A stretch of 45,574 nt of DNA from assembly GCA_031292755.1 (NCBI GenBank), contig JARLGM010000038.1, positions 1 through 45,574 of the forward strand, given 5' to 3'. A program made the translations under genes and the position numbers. This stretch comes from Candidatus Sulfopaludibacter sp. GTDB taxonomy: Bacteria > Acidobacteriota > Terriglobia > Bryobacterales > Bryobacteraceae. Shown here one piece after another: positions 1 through 7,708 of the stretch. Numbering within the stretch: the first letter of the stretch is position 1; the number at the start of each line of letters is the position of its first letter. A model generated the notes under the pieces. It was not told the DNA's origin, did not search any database, and saw only the letters and a program-made list of their open reading frames with translations.

Positions 1-30
1 GCCAGACTATTCTGGAATATTCATCTCAAT

Positions 31-60
31 TTGTCCAGGATGAGAGCCACACCCTATTTA
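31..60 (+). promoter_or_regulatory. possible sigma70-type promoter of the PEP-CTERM gene
   Basis: TTGTCC (31-36) and TATTTA (55-60) sit 18 bases apart upstream of the gene starting at 114. The match to the -35/-10 consensus is moderate, so this is only a suggestion. Confidence 0.25.
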
Positions 61-86
61 AGAACCTAAATACCTAAAATGCTTTG

Positions 87-101
87 GTACTTACAAAGTA
101 C
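87..101 (+). repeat. short palindrome next to the ribosome binding site
   Basis: GTACTT (87-92), three bases, then AAGTAC (96-101) form a perfect 6-bp inverted repeat. It ends immediately before the Shine-Dalgarno AGGAG (102-106) of the gene at 114. It could be an operator or a small hairpin affecting translation; nothing in the sequence tells which. Confidence 0.4.
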
Positions 102-113
102 AGGAGTCCTCAA

Positions 114-773
114 ATGAAATGGCTTTTTCTGTTTTGCTTTTGCTCCAGCATGATGCTCGCGGATCCCATTCAGTGGACCGTCGCCTCTGGCGGCAATGGG
201 CACTATTACGAGATTGTGTCCGCCCCCGATGGCATCGCCTGGGGCGCGGCATCGACGGCGGCGACCGCATTAGGGGGCTACCTGGCGTCCATCGGTTCGG
301 CGGCCGAGAACAATTTTGTGTTTAGCCTCGCCGACAACCCGTCCTATTACATTGACGTGAATGGGGGCGATCGCGCCCTTGGCCCATGGCTTGGTGGGTA
401 TCGAACCGGTCCTCTTCGTACAGATTTCGCTTGGGTAACTGGCGAATCTTTCACTTACACGGATTGGGCCTCCGGCGAACCTAGCGATACTAACGGGGAC
501 GAGAATAACATCCAATACATAGGCAAGTGTTCCTTTGGTTCAGGCTGCCTTCTCGCTCCGACATGGAACGATCTTTCGACCGGATCGGATACATATTACG
601 GCCAACTTCCCGTTGGCTATGCCGTGGAATTCAATACTGACCCTGTTCCGGAGCCTGGATCGGTGGCATTCGTAGTCGCAGGCATGGTCGCCATCTGGCT
701 GAAGCGGCGACGGCGATGCGGTACAGCAGCATCGCGCGGAAGCCGTCCGGTGGCCGGCGCGATTTCATATTGA
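114..773 (+). CDS. PEP-CTERM sorted, C-type-lectin-like exported protein
   Basis: A 219-residue secreted protein. The ATG at 114 is chosen because AGGAG lies 7 bases upstream and the product begins directly with a signal peptide (hydrophobic run after MKW, cleavage near the LAD). The body resembles the C-type lectin-like domain common in PEP-CTERM proteins: GGNGHYYEIV at the start, the ALGGYLASI and ENNFVF segment, then WNDLS and a YGQLPVGYAVEF end. The C-terminus carries the sorting signal VPEPGS, a short hydrophobic stretch and an arginine cluster (KRRRR), which in this family directs transfer to the surface by an exosortase. Oddly, 19 further residues follow the arginine cluster, where the family normally stops, and the hydrophobic segment is short. 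Role inferred: surface or exopolysaccharide-associated binding. No exosortase gene is in the window. Confidence 0.8.
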   Translation: MKWLFLFCFCSSMMLADPIQWTVASGGNGHYYEIVSAPDGIAWGAASTAATALGGYLASIGSAAENNFVFSLADNPSYYIDVNGGDRALGPWLGGYRTGPLRTDFAWVTGESFTYTDWASGEPSDTNGDENNIQYIGKCSFGSGCLLAPTWNDLSTGSDTYYGQLPVGYAVEFNTDPVPEPGSVAFVVAGMVAIWLKRRRRCGTAASRGSRPVAGAISY

Positions 774-787
774 ACTGGCAGTGGCAA

Positions 788-2131
788 CTAAAACCGTGTT
801 ACTTCCGTGAAGTTGAAGTTACTCACCTTCATGGCGGGCGCCACCATGTCGAAGGATTCCTCGCCCGATGCGCGCTCCGGCGGGGAGAGCGCCTCCACGC
901 TGGAGAGCATTTCGATCAGGCTTTGATTGAAGCGGAAGTTGCGTACTCCGGCGATGACCCGCCCGCCTTCCACCAGGAACGTTCCGTCCCGCGTCATCCC
1001 CGTGAAGATTTTCTCGTAGGGGTCGACTTCCCGGATGTACCACAGCCGTGTCACCAGGATGCCGCGTTCCGTCCCGGCGATCATCTTTGCCACCGGCACA
1101 TCGCCGCCGGCGATCACAATGTTTGCCGGCGCTTCCCCATATTCGTTAGGCAGCGGAAAGCCGTGACCGGTGGCGGCGGCTCCCGCCTGCGCCGCCGCCT
1201 GCCGGCAGTATGCGATGTCGCGCACCACGCCCTTCTCGACCAAAGTAAGGCCCTGCCGCGGCACGCCCTCGCCATCGAAAGGCGCGCCAGCCTGTAGCGG
1301 ATGCACGGCGTCGTCCCAGATGGTGATGTTGTCGCCGAAGATCTTCCTGCCGGTGCGGTCGTTCAGAAAGCTGCGCCCGTCCCGGATGGCGGTGGCGCTG
1401 AAATCGCCGAACATCTGGCCCACCAGGTCGAGCACCGCCGCCGGTTCCAGAATCACGGTATATCGCCCCGCGGGCAGTTCGCGCGGCGCGGTGGACTGCG
1501 TGGCCTTGCGCGCGGCCGAATGTGCCAGCGACGGCGGGTCCAGATCGCCGTGATAGCAGGCGCTGGCCTTGGCCCATCCCGAGCTGTCGCCAGCCATGGC
1601 TGTAATGGAGAAACGCGCCAGGCTCTCTTCGTACCAGGCCCGGACGCCGCGCGAATTCAGCAGCGCGAACGTGGAATCGCCCGTCGAGTAGATACCCGCG
1701 GCGGTCTGGCCCGCATCTTCCACCACCCGGATGGCCTCGGACACAGCCAGCGCGCGCTCCTCCGGCGTGGTACGGGCGGTCGCTTCGAAATGGCGTCGCA
1801 CCGCGGCATATTCCGCCGGAGAGGCCAGCGGGAGCAGTTCCGGATCCGGCTCGCTCAGGCGTGTCAAGGCCACAGCCTGCTCCACGACGTCGCGGATGCT
1901 ATCGGCGTCCAGCCGGTTGGTCGAAGCCCGCGCCGTGCGCCCGTCGATCGCCGGCCGCACCGAAAGCAGCGTGCTTTGCTCGGCGACATTCTGCGAAATA
2001 GCATTGCCGGCGAAGCGCGTCAGCGCCTGGTTGCCGGAGGCCATCATGGCCTCCACTTCGCTGACCCCGAGTGCCCGCGCGGCCGCCTGTACCTGTTCGA
2101 AGACGCGTTCCGCCGCCGCCTTATCCCGCAT
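788..2131 (-). CDS. tldE: TldE/PmbA-like metalloprotease subunit
   Basis: A 447-residue member of the TldD/PmbA family, in the position of the TldE (PmbA) partner. TldD and TldE form a cytoplasmic heterodimeric zinc protease that degrades unfolded peptides and, in other bacteria, matures peptide antibiotics and the CcdA antitoxin. Family traits are visible: an N-terminal segment on self-association (VSEVEAMMASGNQALTRFAG), a mid-protein barrel region and a conserved C-terminal core with the FLVEGGRV and IAGVRNFRFNQSL stretch. It lacks the HExxxH zinc motif, as expected for the non-catalytic subunit. Its start codon lies inside the end of tldD (11-base overlap), so the two are probably translationally coupled. 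Third gene of the thrC-tldD-tldE cluster. Confidence 0.88.
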   Translation of the reverse strand: MRDKAAAERVFEQVQAAARALGVSEVEAMMASGNQALTRFAGNAISQNVAEQSTLLSVRPAIDGRTARASTNRLDADSIRDVVEQAVALTRLSEPDPELLPLASPAEYAAVRRHFEATARTTPEERALAVSEAIRVVEDAGQTAAGIYSTGDSTFALLNSRGVRAWYEESLARFSITAMAGDSSGWAKASACYHGDLDPPSLAHSAARKATQSTAPRELPAGRYTVILEPAAVLDLVGQMFGDFSATAIRDGRSFLNDRTGRKIFGDNITIWDDAVHPLQAGAPFDGEGVPRQGLTLVEKGVVRDIAYCRQAAAQAGAAATGHGFPLPNEYGEAPANIVIAGGDVPVAKMIAGTERGILVTRLWYIREVDPYEKIFTGMTRDGTFLVEGGRVIAGVRNFRFNQSLIEMLSSVEALSPPERASGEESFDMVAPAMKVSNFNFTEVTRF

Positions 2132-3575
2132 AGGCAGTCCCCACCCTGATATCGCGGAAGCGCGACGGGCTGGCGCCGTGACCCGTGCCCATCACCTGTT
2201 CCGGCTGCCCCTTGCCGCAATTCGGCACGCCCCAAAGCGTCCAGTGTTCCGGCCCGGAAATGGCGGCGCACGAGTTCCAGAACTCCGTGGAAATGCCGCT
2301 ATAGCTGGGGTTCTTGAGCATGCGCACCCGCTTGCCGCGGCGAATCTCCCACGCGATCTCGCAGCCGAACTGAAAGTTGTACCGCTTGTCGTCGATCGAC
2401 CAGCTCTTGTTGGTCTCCATGTAGATGCCGTGCTCCACATCGAATACCTCGTCGAGCGTCTGCCTGCCCGGCAGCAAACTCACGTTGGTCATGCGGATGA
2501 GCGGCAGCCGCGACCACCCGTCGGCGCGCATGCAACCGTTGGAACGCGCCGCGCCCACCGCCGGCGCCGTCTCGCGCGAGGTCATGTACCCCACGAACTG
2601 CCCGGCGCGGATAATGTCGTTGCGCTGCGCCGGAACGCCTTCATCGTCGAAAGCGAACGTGCCGAGCCCCGGCCCGTGCTCCGGCCGCGCGTCGCACACC
2701 ACGTTGACGATTTCCGATCCATACCGCAGATGATGAAGCTGGTCGAGCGTCAGGAAACTCATGCCGGCGTAGTTGGCCTCGCTGCCCAGCACGCGGTCGA
2801 GTTCGATCGGATGGCCGATCGATTCGTGAATCTGCAGCCCCAGTTGCGAGCTGTCCAATATCAGGTCGAAGCGGCCTTCCGGGCATTGATCGGCGGAGTG
2901 CAGGGCCACCGTCTCCTCAGCGATGCGCGGCGCGTGCGCCGGCAGGTCGAGTTCTTCCACCAGTTCGTACCCCTTCAACTGATATTGGCCGCCGAACGAA
3001 TTGGGGTACGATCGCTTCTGAATCTCGTCACCCTGGTAGCACAGCGCCGAAAAGCCCGCGCCCGAAAGATAGCGGGTCTGGTCGATGACGCTGCCGGGCG
3101 TAGAGGCGAACAACTGGCGCTTGCGCTCGAAGTGCATACTGGCCTCCGCCATGTTGATCCGCGGATTCCTGCGGAGTTCCGCGTCCACCGCCAGCAGCAC
3201 CGCCAGGTTGCGGTCTACCGGGATGGAAAAAGGATCGATGCGGATGGGCGAAACCCAGGTGGCTTCGTACCGCTCTTCCGGCGCCAGTTCGATATCGCGC
3301 TTCTTGGCGGCGGTACCGGAACGGGCGATTTCCAGCGCCAGGGCCGCCGCGGCTTCCACTCCGGCGCCGGTCAGGTCGTCTGTGGCGGCAAAGCCCCAGC
3401 AGCCGTGCGCCAGCACCCGGATCCCAAGACCCATGGATTCGGAGCTGGAAACGTGCCCCGCCTTGCCGTTCTTCGTGCTGACGTCGCGCTCCCGCGTTTC
3501 AATGACGCGCACGTCGGCATAGGTGACGCCGCGTCGCGCCACCAGGTCCAGCGCGCGCAGGGCAAGCTCTTTCAT
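2121..3575 (-). CDS. tldD: TldD zinc metalloprotease, catalytic subunit
   Basis: A 484-residue catalytic subunit of the TldD/TldE protease. The zinc-binding helix is visible as HESIGH at residues 250-255 (HExxxH), followed by the acidic PIELDRVLG that is conserved in the family. The start is the ATG at 3575, because its TG forms an ATGA overlap with the TGA stop of thrC and the product then begins MKELALRALDLV, as TldD proteins do; a longer in-frame extension upstream lies inside thrC and is not coding. The gene runs into tldE with an 11-base overlap. Length matches the family (about 480). Coupling to threonine synthase rather than to another protease gene is the only unusual point. Confidence 0.9.
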   Translation of the reverse strand: MKELALRALDLVARRGVTYADVRVIETRERDVSTKNGKAGHVSSSESMGLGIRVLAHGCWGFAATDDLTGAGVEAAAALALEIARSGTAAKKRDIELAPEERYEATWVSPIRIDPFSIPVDRNLAVLLAVDAELRRNPRINMAEASMHFERKRQLFASTPGSVIDQTRYLSGAGFSALCYQGDEIQKRSYPNSFGGQYQLKGYELVEELDLPAHAPRIAEETVALHSADQCPEGRFDLILDSSQLGLQIHESIGHPIELDRVLGSEANYAGMSFLTLDQLHHLRYGSEIVNVVCDARPEHGPGLGTFAFDDEGVPAQRNDIIRAGQFVGYMTSRETAPAVGAARSNGCMRADGWSRLPLIRMTNVSLLPGRQTLDEVFDVEHGIYMETNKSWSIDDKRYNFQFGCEIAWEIRRGKRVRMLKNPSYSGISTEFWNSCAAISGPEHWTLWGVPNCGKGQPEQVMGTGHGASPSRFRDIRVGTAYAG

Positions 3576-4795
3576 CGCGGGGTGATCAGTCCGCCCAGCT
3601 TGTCCTGTTCGCCCGACGCGCTGCGCGGGAATCGCGTGGAATACGCTTCCGGATACTTCAAACCGCTGCCGGTGTTGTACAGCACAATCTTGTCGCCGCT
3701 CTTCAGCAGCCCGGAGGCCAGCAGCTTGCGCAGCGCCGCCACGCACGCCGCGCCTTCCGGAGCCGCGTAGATGCCTTCGTCGCTGGCCATTTCAATGGCG
3801 GCGTCCAGCATCTCGTCATCGCTCACCGCCACCGCCGCGCCGCCGCTTTCGCGCACACCTTGCAGCACCAGAAAATCCCCCAGCGCTTTGGGCACGCGCA
3901 GTCCCGCGGCCACGGTGTGGGCGTTCTCGAAGAATTTGCTGCGCGGCTCGTTCTCCTCGAATGCCTTGACGATGGGAGCGCAGCCTTCCGCCTGCACTGA
4001 GATCATCTTGGGCCGTTTGCCGCCGATCCAGCCCAGCTTTTCCATCTCCGCGAAGGCCTTCCACATACCGATCAGGCCCACGCCGCCGCCGGTGGGATAG
4101 AAGATGGCGTCCGGCAGTTCCCACCCCATCTGCTCGGCCACTTCGTAGCCCATGGTCTTCTTGCCTTCGATGCGGTAGGGCTCCTTCAGCGTGCTGATGT
4201 CGAACCAGCCTTCCTTCGGCCCGCGCTCGGCCACGATCTTGCCGCAGTCGCTGATCAGGCCATCCACCAGCGTGACGTTGGCGCCGTAAGCCTTGCACTC
4301 CAGGTAATTGGCCTGCGGCACGTCGCGCGGCATGAAGATGTACGATTCCAAACCCGCCGCCGCCGCGTATGCCGCCAGCGCGCTGGCCGCGTTACCCGCC
4401 GAAGGAATCGCCACCTTCTTGATGCCCAGTTCCACGCACATGGAAATGGCGCACGAAAGCCCGCGCGCTTTGAAGGATGCGGTGGGGTTCATCCCTTCAT
4501 CCTTCACCCACAGGGCATCGGCGCCCACGCGCGCGCCCAGCCGCTTCGTGCGGATCAGCGGTGTCCAACCTTCTCCCAAAGAGACGATCGCCTCGTCCGC
4601 GGGAGGCAGCACCGGAGCGTACCGCCACATGCTGGCCGGACCGTTCGGCACTTCCCGCCGCAACCAGCGATGGCGGATCTTGTCCAGGTCATACCGCGCC
4701 AGAAGAGGGCCGCCGCAGTGGCAGAGATTGGCCACCTGCCCTGCCTCGAACCGGGTTCCACACACACTGCATTCCAAATGCGTCGCTTTGCTCAT
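3572..4795 (-). CDS. thrC: threonine synthase
   Basis: A 407-residue PLP enzyme that converts O-phosphohomoserine and water to threonine and phosphate in the cytoplasm. The PLP lysine is K109 in PTASFKARG, the phosphate-cup region SAGNAASALAAYAAAAG follows, and the C-terminal half has NTGSGLKYPE. An N-terminal zinc-ribbon-like segment with C9, C12, C25 and C27 precedes the catalytic fold, as in the group of threonine synthases of this size. The ATG at 4795 gives MSKATHLECSVCG; a TTG three codons upstream is possible but no Shine-Dalgarno favours it. First gene of a thrC-tldD-tldE unit (4-base overlap with tldD). A threonine dehydratase or cysteate synthase paralogue is less likely but shares the fold. 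Confidence 0.88.
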   Translation of the reverse strand: MSKATHLECSVCGTRFEAGQVANLCHCGGPLLARYDLDKIRHRWLRREVPNGPASMWRYAPVLPPADEAIVSLGEGWTPLIRTKRLGARVGADALWVKDEGMNPTASFKARGLSCAISMCVELGIKKVAIPSAGNAASALAAYAAAAGLESYIFMPRDVPQANYLECKAYGANVTLVDGLISDCGKIVAERGPKEGWFDISTLKEPYRIEGKKTMGYEVAEQMGWELPDAIFYPTGGGVGLIGMWKAFAEMEKLGWIGGKRPKMISVQAEGCAPIVKAFEENEPRSKFFENAHTVAAGLRVPKALGDFLVLQGVRESGGAAVAVSDDEMLDAAIEMASDEGIYAAPEGAACVAALRKLLASGLLKSGDKIVLYNTGSGLKYPEAYSTRFPRSASGEQDKLGGLITPR

Positions 4796-4984
4796 GAAAT
4801 ACAAAGTCTAACATCGGGCAAGGGGTCCAGTTTCGGCACGTAACGCGTTAACAGGAATCGAGGGCGTTGAGCGGCATTCCTGCCAGGGCCGTCCCTTGCC
4901 AACCCAAGTACTTGATTCTACGAGCTTCTGAATTTCGGATGACCGCCCATTGCAGCGTTACCGGCGTGGGATGTCACGGGAATG
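4796..4984. other. intergenic spacer with no recognised feature
   Basis: Between the thrC start and the end of the hepT-like gene. It must carry the thrC promoter on the minus strand, but I see no convincing -35/-10 pair, repeat or terminator. Confidence 0.4.
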
Positions 4985-5341
4985 TCAGGAAACCGGCGCC
5001 GCCCCGGGCGCTGCGCCGGAGAGAAATTGCTCCAGAGCAGCCTGGAGTTCCGGTATCCTGGACGACGCAACGTTCCAAACTTCATCCAGATCCACCCCGA
5101 TGTAATCGTGGATGAGGACATCGCGCATGCCGCAGATGGCCTTCCAGTCCAGTTGCGCCAGACTGCCCCGCGCTTCGGCCGAAACTCGCTTCGCGGCCTC
5201 CCCGATCGCTTCGACGTTGCGGATGACGGCGTCCTGCAATTCCTCCGATGCCATGAACGCGTCTTTGCCCGGACTGATAAAACGCGTCAGGCGGTGGCAG
5301 CGCTCCGGCATGTGATGCAGATACAACCGATCATCTTTCAC
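4985..5341 (-). CDS. HepT-like toxin (DUF86 family)
   Basis: A 118-residue HepT-type protein. The family's RX4HXY motif is present as RDVLIHDY (R73, H78, Y80), followed by the usual GVDLDEVW. In studied HepT/MntA pairs (type VII toxin-antitoxin) HepT is the HEPN ribonuclease-like toxin, and the MntA partner AMPylates the tyrosine of this motif to neutralise it. The start is GTG at 5341, overlapping the TGA of the upstream mntA-like gene (GTGA), so the two are co-translated antitoxin first. The N-terminus MKDDRLYLHHM matches the normal start of the family, so the gene is full length. A stray chromosomal pair with no mobile-element remnants around it. Confidence 0.85.
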   Translation of the reverse strand: MKDDRLYLHHMPERCHRLTRFISPGKDAFMASEELQDAVIRNVEAIGEAAKRVSAEARGSLAQLDWKAICGMRDVLIHDYIGVDLDEVWNVASSRIPELQAALEQFLSGAAPGAAPVS

Positions 5342-5631
5342 AGCGGAGTAGCCTCACGAAGGATCCTGTCGCGGACATACCAGTGAAGTGATTTCTCGGT
5401 CCCGACATGGACCTTCATTCCCAGTAGCTCCTGGAGATCCTCGACAAGCCCTGCATGATCCATCAGACTCCGGCCAGGTTGCCAGGCGACCAGCAGATCG
5501 AGGTCGCTGTTCTCTGTGGCTTCACCGCGGGCCACGGAGCCGAACACGCGTAGGCTGTGTGCGCCGCGCTGCTCGGCGAGACGGAGGATCTCAGCCCGCC
5601 GTTCCGCGCGCAACGTGTCCAGGGTGACCAT
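5338..5631 (-). CDS. MntA-like nucleotidyltransferase antitoxin
   Basis: A 97-residue minimal nucleotidyltransferase. The signature GSX10DXD is intact: GSVARGEATENSDLD with S32, D43 and D45. In characterised pairs this protein transfers AMP from ATP to a tyrosine of HepT. Start: the ATG at 5631 has GGAG just upstream and gives the usual MVTLDTLRAERRAEIL; a GTG one codon before and an ATG 36 bases before are alternatives. The stop overlaps the GTG of the hepT-like gene. It is transcribed divergently from the TIGR03437 gene at 5745, with 113 bases between. Confidence 0.85.
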   Translation of the reverse strand: MVTLDTLRAERRAEILRLAEQRGAHSLRVFGSVARGEATENSDLDLLVAWQPGRSLMDHAGLVEDLQELLGMKVHVGTEKSLHWYVRDRILREATPL

Positions 5632-5732
5632 CACTCCATTGTGCGACAATTCTGGCGCAACGATCATGCTTCACCCGCCCCGGGGGGCAGCGTTCGTTTC
5701 AGTACCTTACCGCGCCCGTGGGGAACACAAGG

Positions 5733-5738
5733 TATCAT
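5733..5738 (+). promoter_or_regulatory. -10-like hexamer close to a start codon
   Basis: TATCAT ends only 6 bases before the ATG at 5745. If used, transcription would begin at or next to the start codon, giving a leaderless or nearly leaderless message. No good -35 element is visible. Confidence 0.3.
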
Positions 5739-5744
5739 TTGTTC

Positions 5745-7646
5745 ATGGAACGTCGCACCGTGGTCTCAATCCTGGCACTGTTTGCCATTCTCGCCGCTGC
5801 CCCAGCTTTCGCCCAAACGCTGAACGGCAACGCTACCCTTCAGGGGGCTTACGCGGTTCGCTATTTAGGCGCCCAGGGTGCTCCCTGCGATTGCCCCGTG
5901 AGCTTTGCGGGAACTTTCACGTTTGACGGAAAGGGGACTTTTCAGGTGGCTGGCCAAGGCACCATGAACAACTCCGGCGACCACCCTCTGACACCGCAGA
6001 CTTCAGGTCAGTATACGGTATGGGCGAACGGGGTGATAAATATGACCAACCCTTTTGCGGCGGCCAGTAGCGGAACGGTGCTATACGGCGGCGTCGGGCA
6101 GGGAGCGATCGTGGCGAGCAGTACAGATACGCAGTATCTCGACCTCTTTGTGGCGATTCCGGTGGCGGGTTCCGCCAGCAACTCCACCTTGAGCGGAGCG
6201 TATCAGGTGGCCAGCCTTGAGTTTGCCGGCGGCTCGCCCACAAGCATGCGGAATACTTTTTTTACTATGACTGCTGACGGCAAGGGTGGTTTGGGCAACG
6301 TCACCATCAGCGGTGCTTCCACCGCCCTGAATGACACGCCCACTACACAAACCAGCGCCGCCGCCACCTACTCGGTAACAGCCAATGGCAGCGGGACTTT
6401 GAATTTCCCCGCGCCCGCGGGTGTCTCCACGGCGAATCAACTGCTGGCCGGAAATAAAACGCTCTATGTTTCGGGCGACGGCAGTCTGTTCATTGCTGGG
6501 GCGCCAGGCGCCTATGACTTCGAAATCGGCATCAAACAACCCACCGGCAATTCGCCCAAGGTCCTCACGGGACTCTATTTCACCGCAGAACTGGAAAACT
6601 GCACCAACTGCGGTGGCAACACGGGCATCTACGGATCCGGTGGTTCCTTTAACGAGCTTGGCAATCAGGCGGGCGATGAGTTGGACCACTTACGGGTCAA
6701 TGCTGACGGCTCTTTTAGCGCGGGCTACTACTCCTACGATGAAACCTTCAACGCCACCCTGACCGTGAACGGCAATGGCTACTCCACCGATACGGCAGGC
6801 GATTATCAACTCGGAGTGAGCGCCAATGGAAATTACGTGCTCATCATCGGCGGCCCGGGTGATTATTATCTGCAACTAGGAGTGAAGACGATTCCGGTGA
6901 CCGGCACCGGGGTATTTCTCAGTCCTTATGGTGTAGTCAACGCCGCCAGCAACGATCCCTTTACGGCGCAACTCTCGCCGGGCGAAGTAATTACCCTGTA
7001 CGGGTCCGGGCTGATCGGTGGAAATGCCGCGACCGCTTCGGCTCCATTTCCCAATACACTGGGCGGCGCGCAAGTGCTTATCACTCCCACAGGGGCGACG
7101 GCCCCCCTGAATGCGCCGGTCTATTCGGTTACGCCGACGCAGATTTCCGCCGTAGTGCCGTACAATTTGCCGAGTGGTACCAGCGAGGTGACCGTGCAAG
7201 TGAACAACAGCGGCGTACTGTCCAACGCCGTGCAGGCGTATGCCGGCACCACGTCCCCAGGCGTATTCACTGTGCCGGTAGGGGGTTTGGGTGATGGGGC
7301 AATACTGCATGCGGATTACACTCTGGTGTCTTCCGCGAGCCCGGCAAAAATCGGGGAGACGGTTCAGGTCTTCTTGACCGGTCTGGGAGCAGTATCGCCT
7401 GCGGTAACGGCCGGCGCGCCGGCGCCCTCTTCAGGCACCCTTGCCCAAGTCGTCAATCCAGTGTACGTCTATATCGATGGTTTGACCGCCACTGTGCCTT
7501 TTGCTGGCCTGGCGCCGGGACTCGGCGGTCTTTACCAGGTGAACGTTACCGTTCCTTCGGGCGTCAGTACCGGATCGGTAACACTGGAAATTTCGGCGAC
7601 CGATTCCGACAATTTCCAGGCCACGATCCCTATCGCCGCGCATTAG
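5745..7646 (+). CDS. exported TIGR03437-domain protein
   Basis: A 633-residue exported protein of unknown function. A clear signal peptide opens it (MERRTVVSILALFAILA, cleavage after AFAQ), which fixes the ATG at 5745 over a GTG upstream. Residues about 30-385 are glycine-, serine- and threonine-rich beta-type sequence with recurring FTFDGKG / MTADGKG / VNADGSF / VNGNGYS units, suggestive of tandem beta-sandwich or lectin-like repeats. From about residue 390 comes the TIGR03437 domain: GVVNAAS, SPGEVITLYGSGL, VTPTQISAVVPYNL, GETVQVFLTGLG and FAGLAPGLGGLYQVNV. This domain is a hallmark C-terminus of many Acidobacteria (Solibacter) exported proteins; its role is unknown. The next gene, an exported protease, has the same C-terminal domain, so the two may be secreted by a common route. 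Confidence 0.85.
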   Translation: MERRTVVSILALFAILAAAPAFAQTLNGNATLQGAYAVRYLGAQGAPCDCPVSFAGTFTFDGKGTFQVAGQGTMNNSGDHPLTPQTSGQYTVWANGVINMTNPFAAASSGTVLYGGVGQGAIVASSTDTQYLDLFVAIPVAGSASNSTLSGAYQVASLEFAGGSPTSMRNTFFTMTADGKGGLGNVTISGASTALNDTPTTQTSAAATYSVTANGSGTLNFPAPAGVSTANQLLAGNKTLYVSGDGSLFIAGAPGAYDFEIGIKQPTGNSPKVLTGLYFTAELENCTNCGGNTGIYGSGGSFNELGNQAGDELDHLRVNADGSFSAGYYSYDETFNATLTVNGNGYSTDTAGDYQLGVSANGNYVLIIGGPGDYYLQLGVKTIPVTGTGVFLSPYGVVNAASNDPFTAQLSPGEVITLYGSGLIGGNAATASAPFPNTLGGAQVLITPTGATAPLNAPVYSVTPTQISAVVPYNLPSGTSEVTVQVNNSGVLSNAVQAYAGTTSPGVFTVPVGGLGDGAILHADYTLVSSASPAKIGETVQVFLTGLGAVSPAVTAGAPAPSSGTLAQVVNPVYVYIDGLTATVPFAGLAPGLGGLYQVNVTVPSGVSTGSVTLEISATDSDNFQATIPIAAH

Positions 7647-7708
7647 GAATTGAAGACCTGGTCGCCGACTGTGGCATACGTCTGCGCCGTCGTGCCACTA
7701 TAGAGCCC

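Noticed and set aside
1731..3770. Long open frame on the plus strand opposite tldD and tldE
   Set aside because: It lies entirely opposite two convincing genes and reads as Arg/Ala-rich sequence, as expected for GC-rich antisense frames.
5676..5690. CCCCGGGG palindrome as a possible operator or terminator between mntA and the TIGR03437 gene
   Set aside because: Too short and GC-rich to be distinguished from chance, with no loop or T-run.
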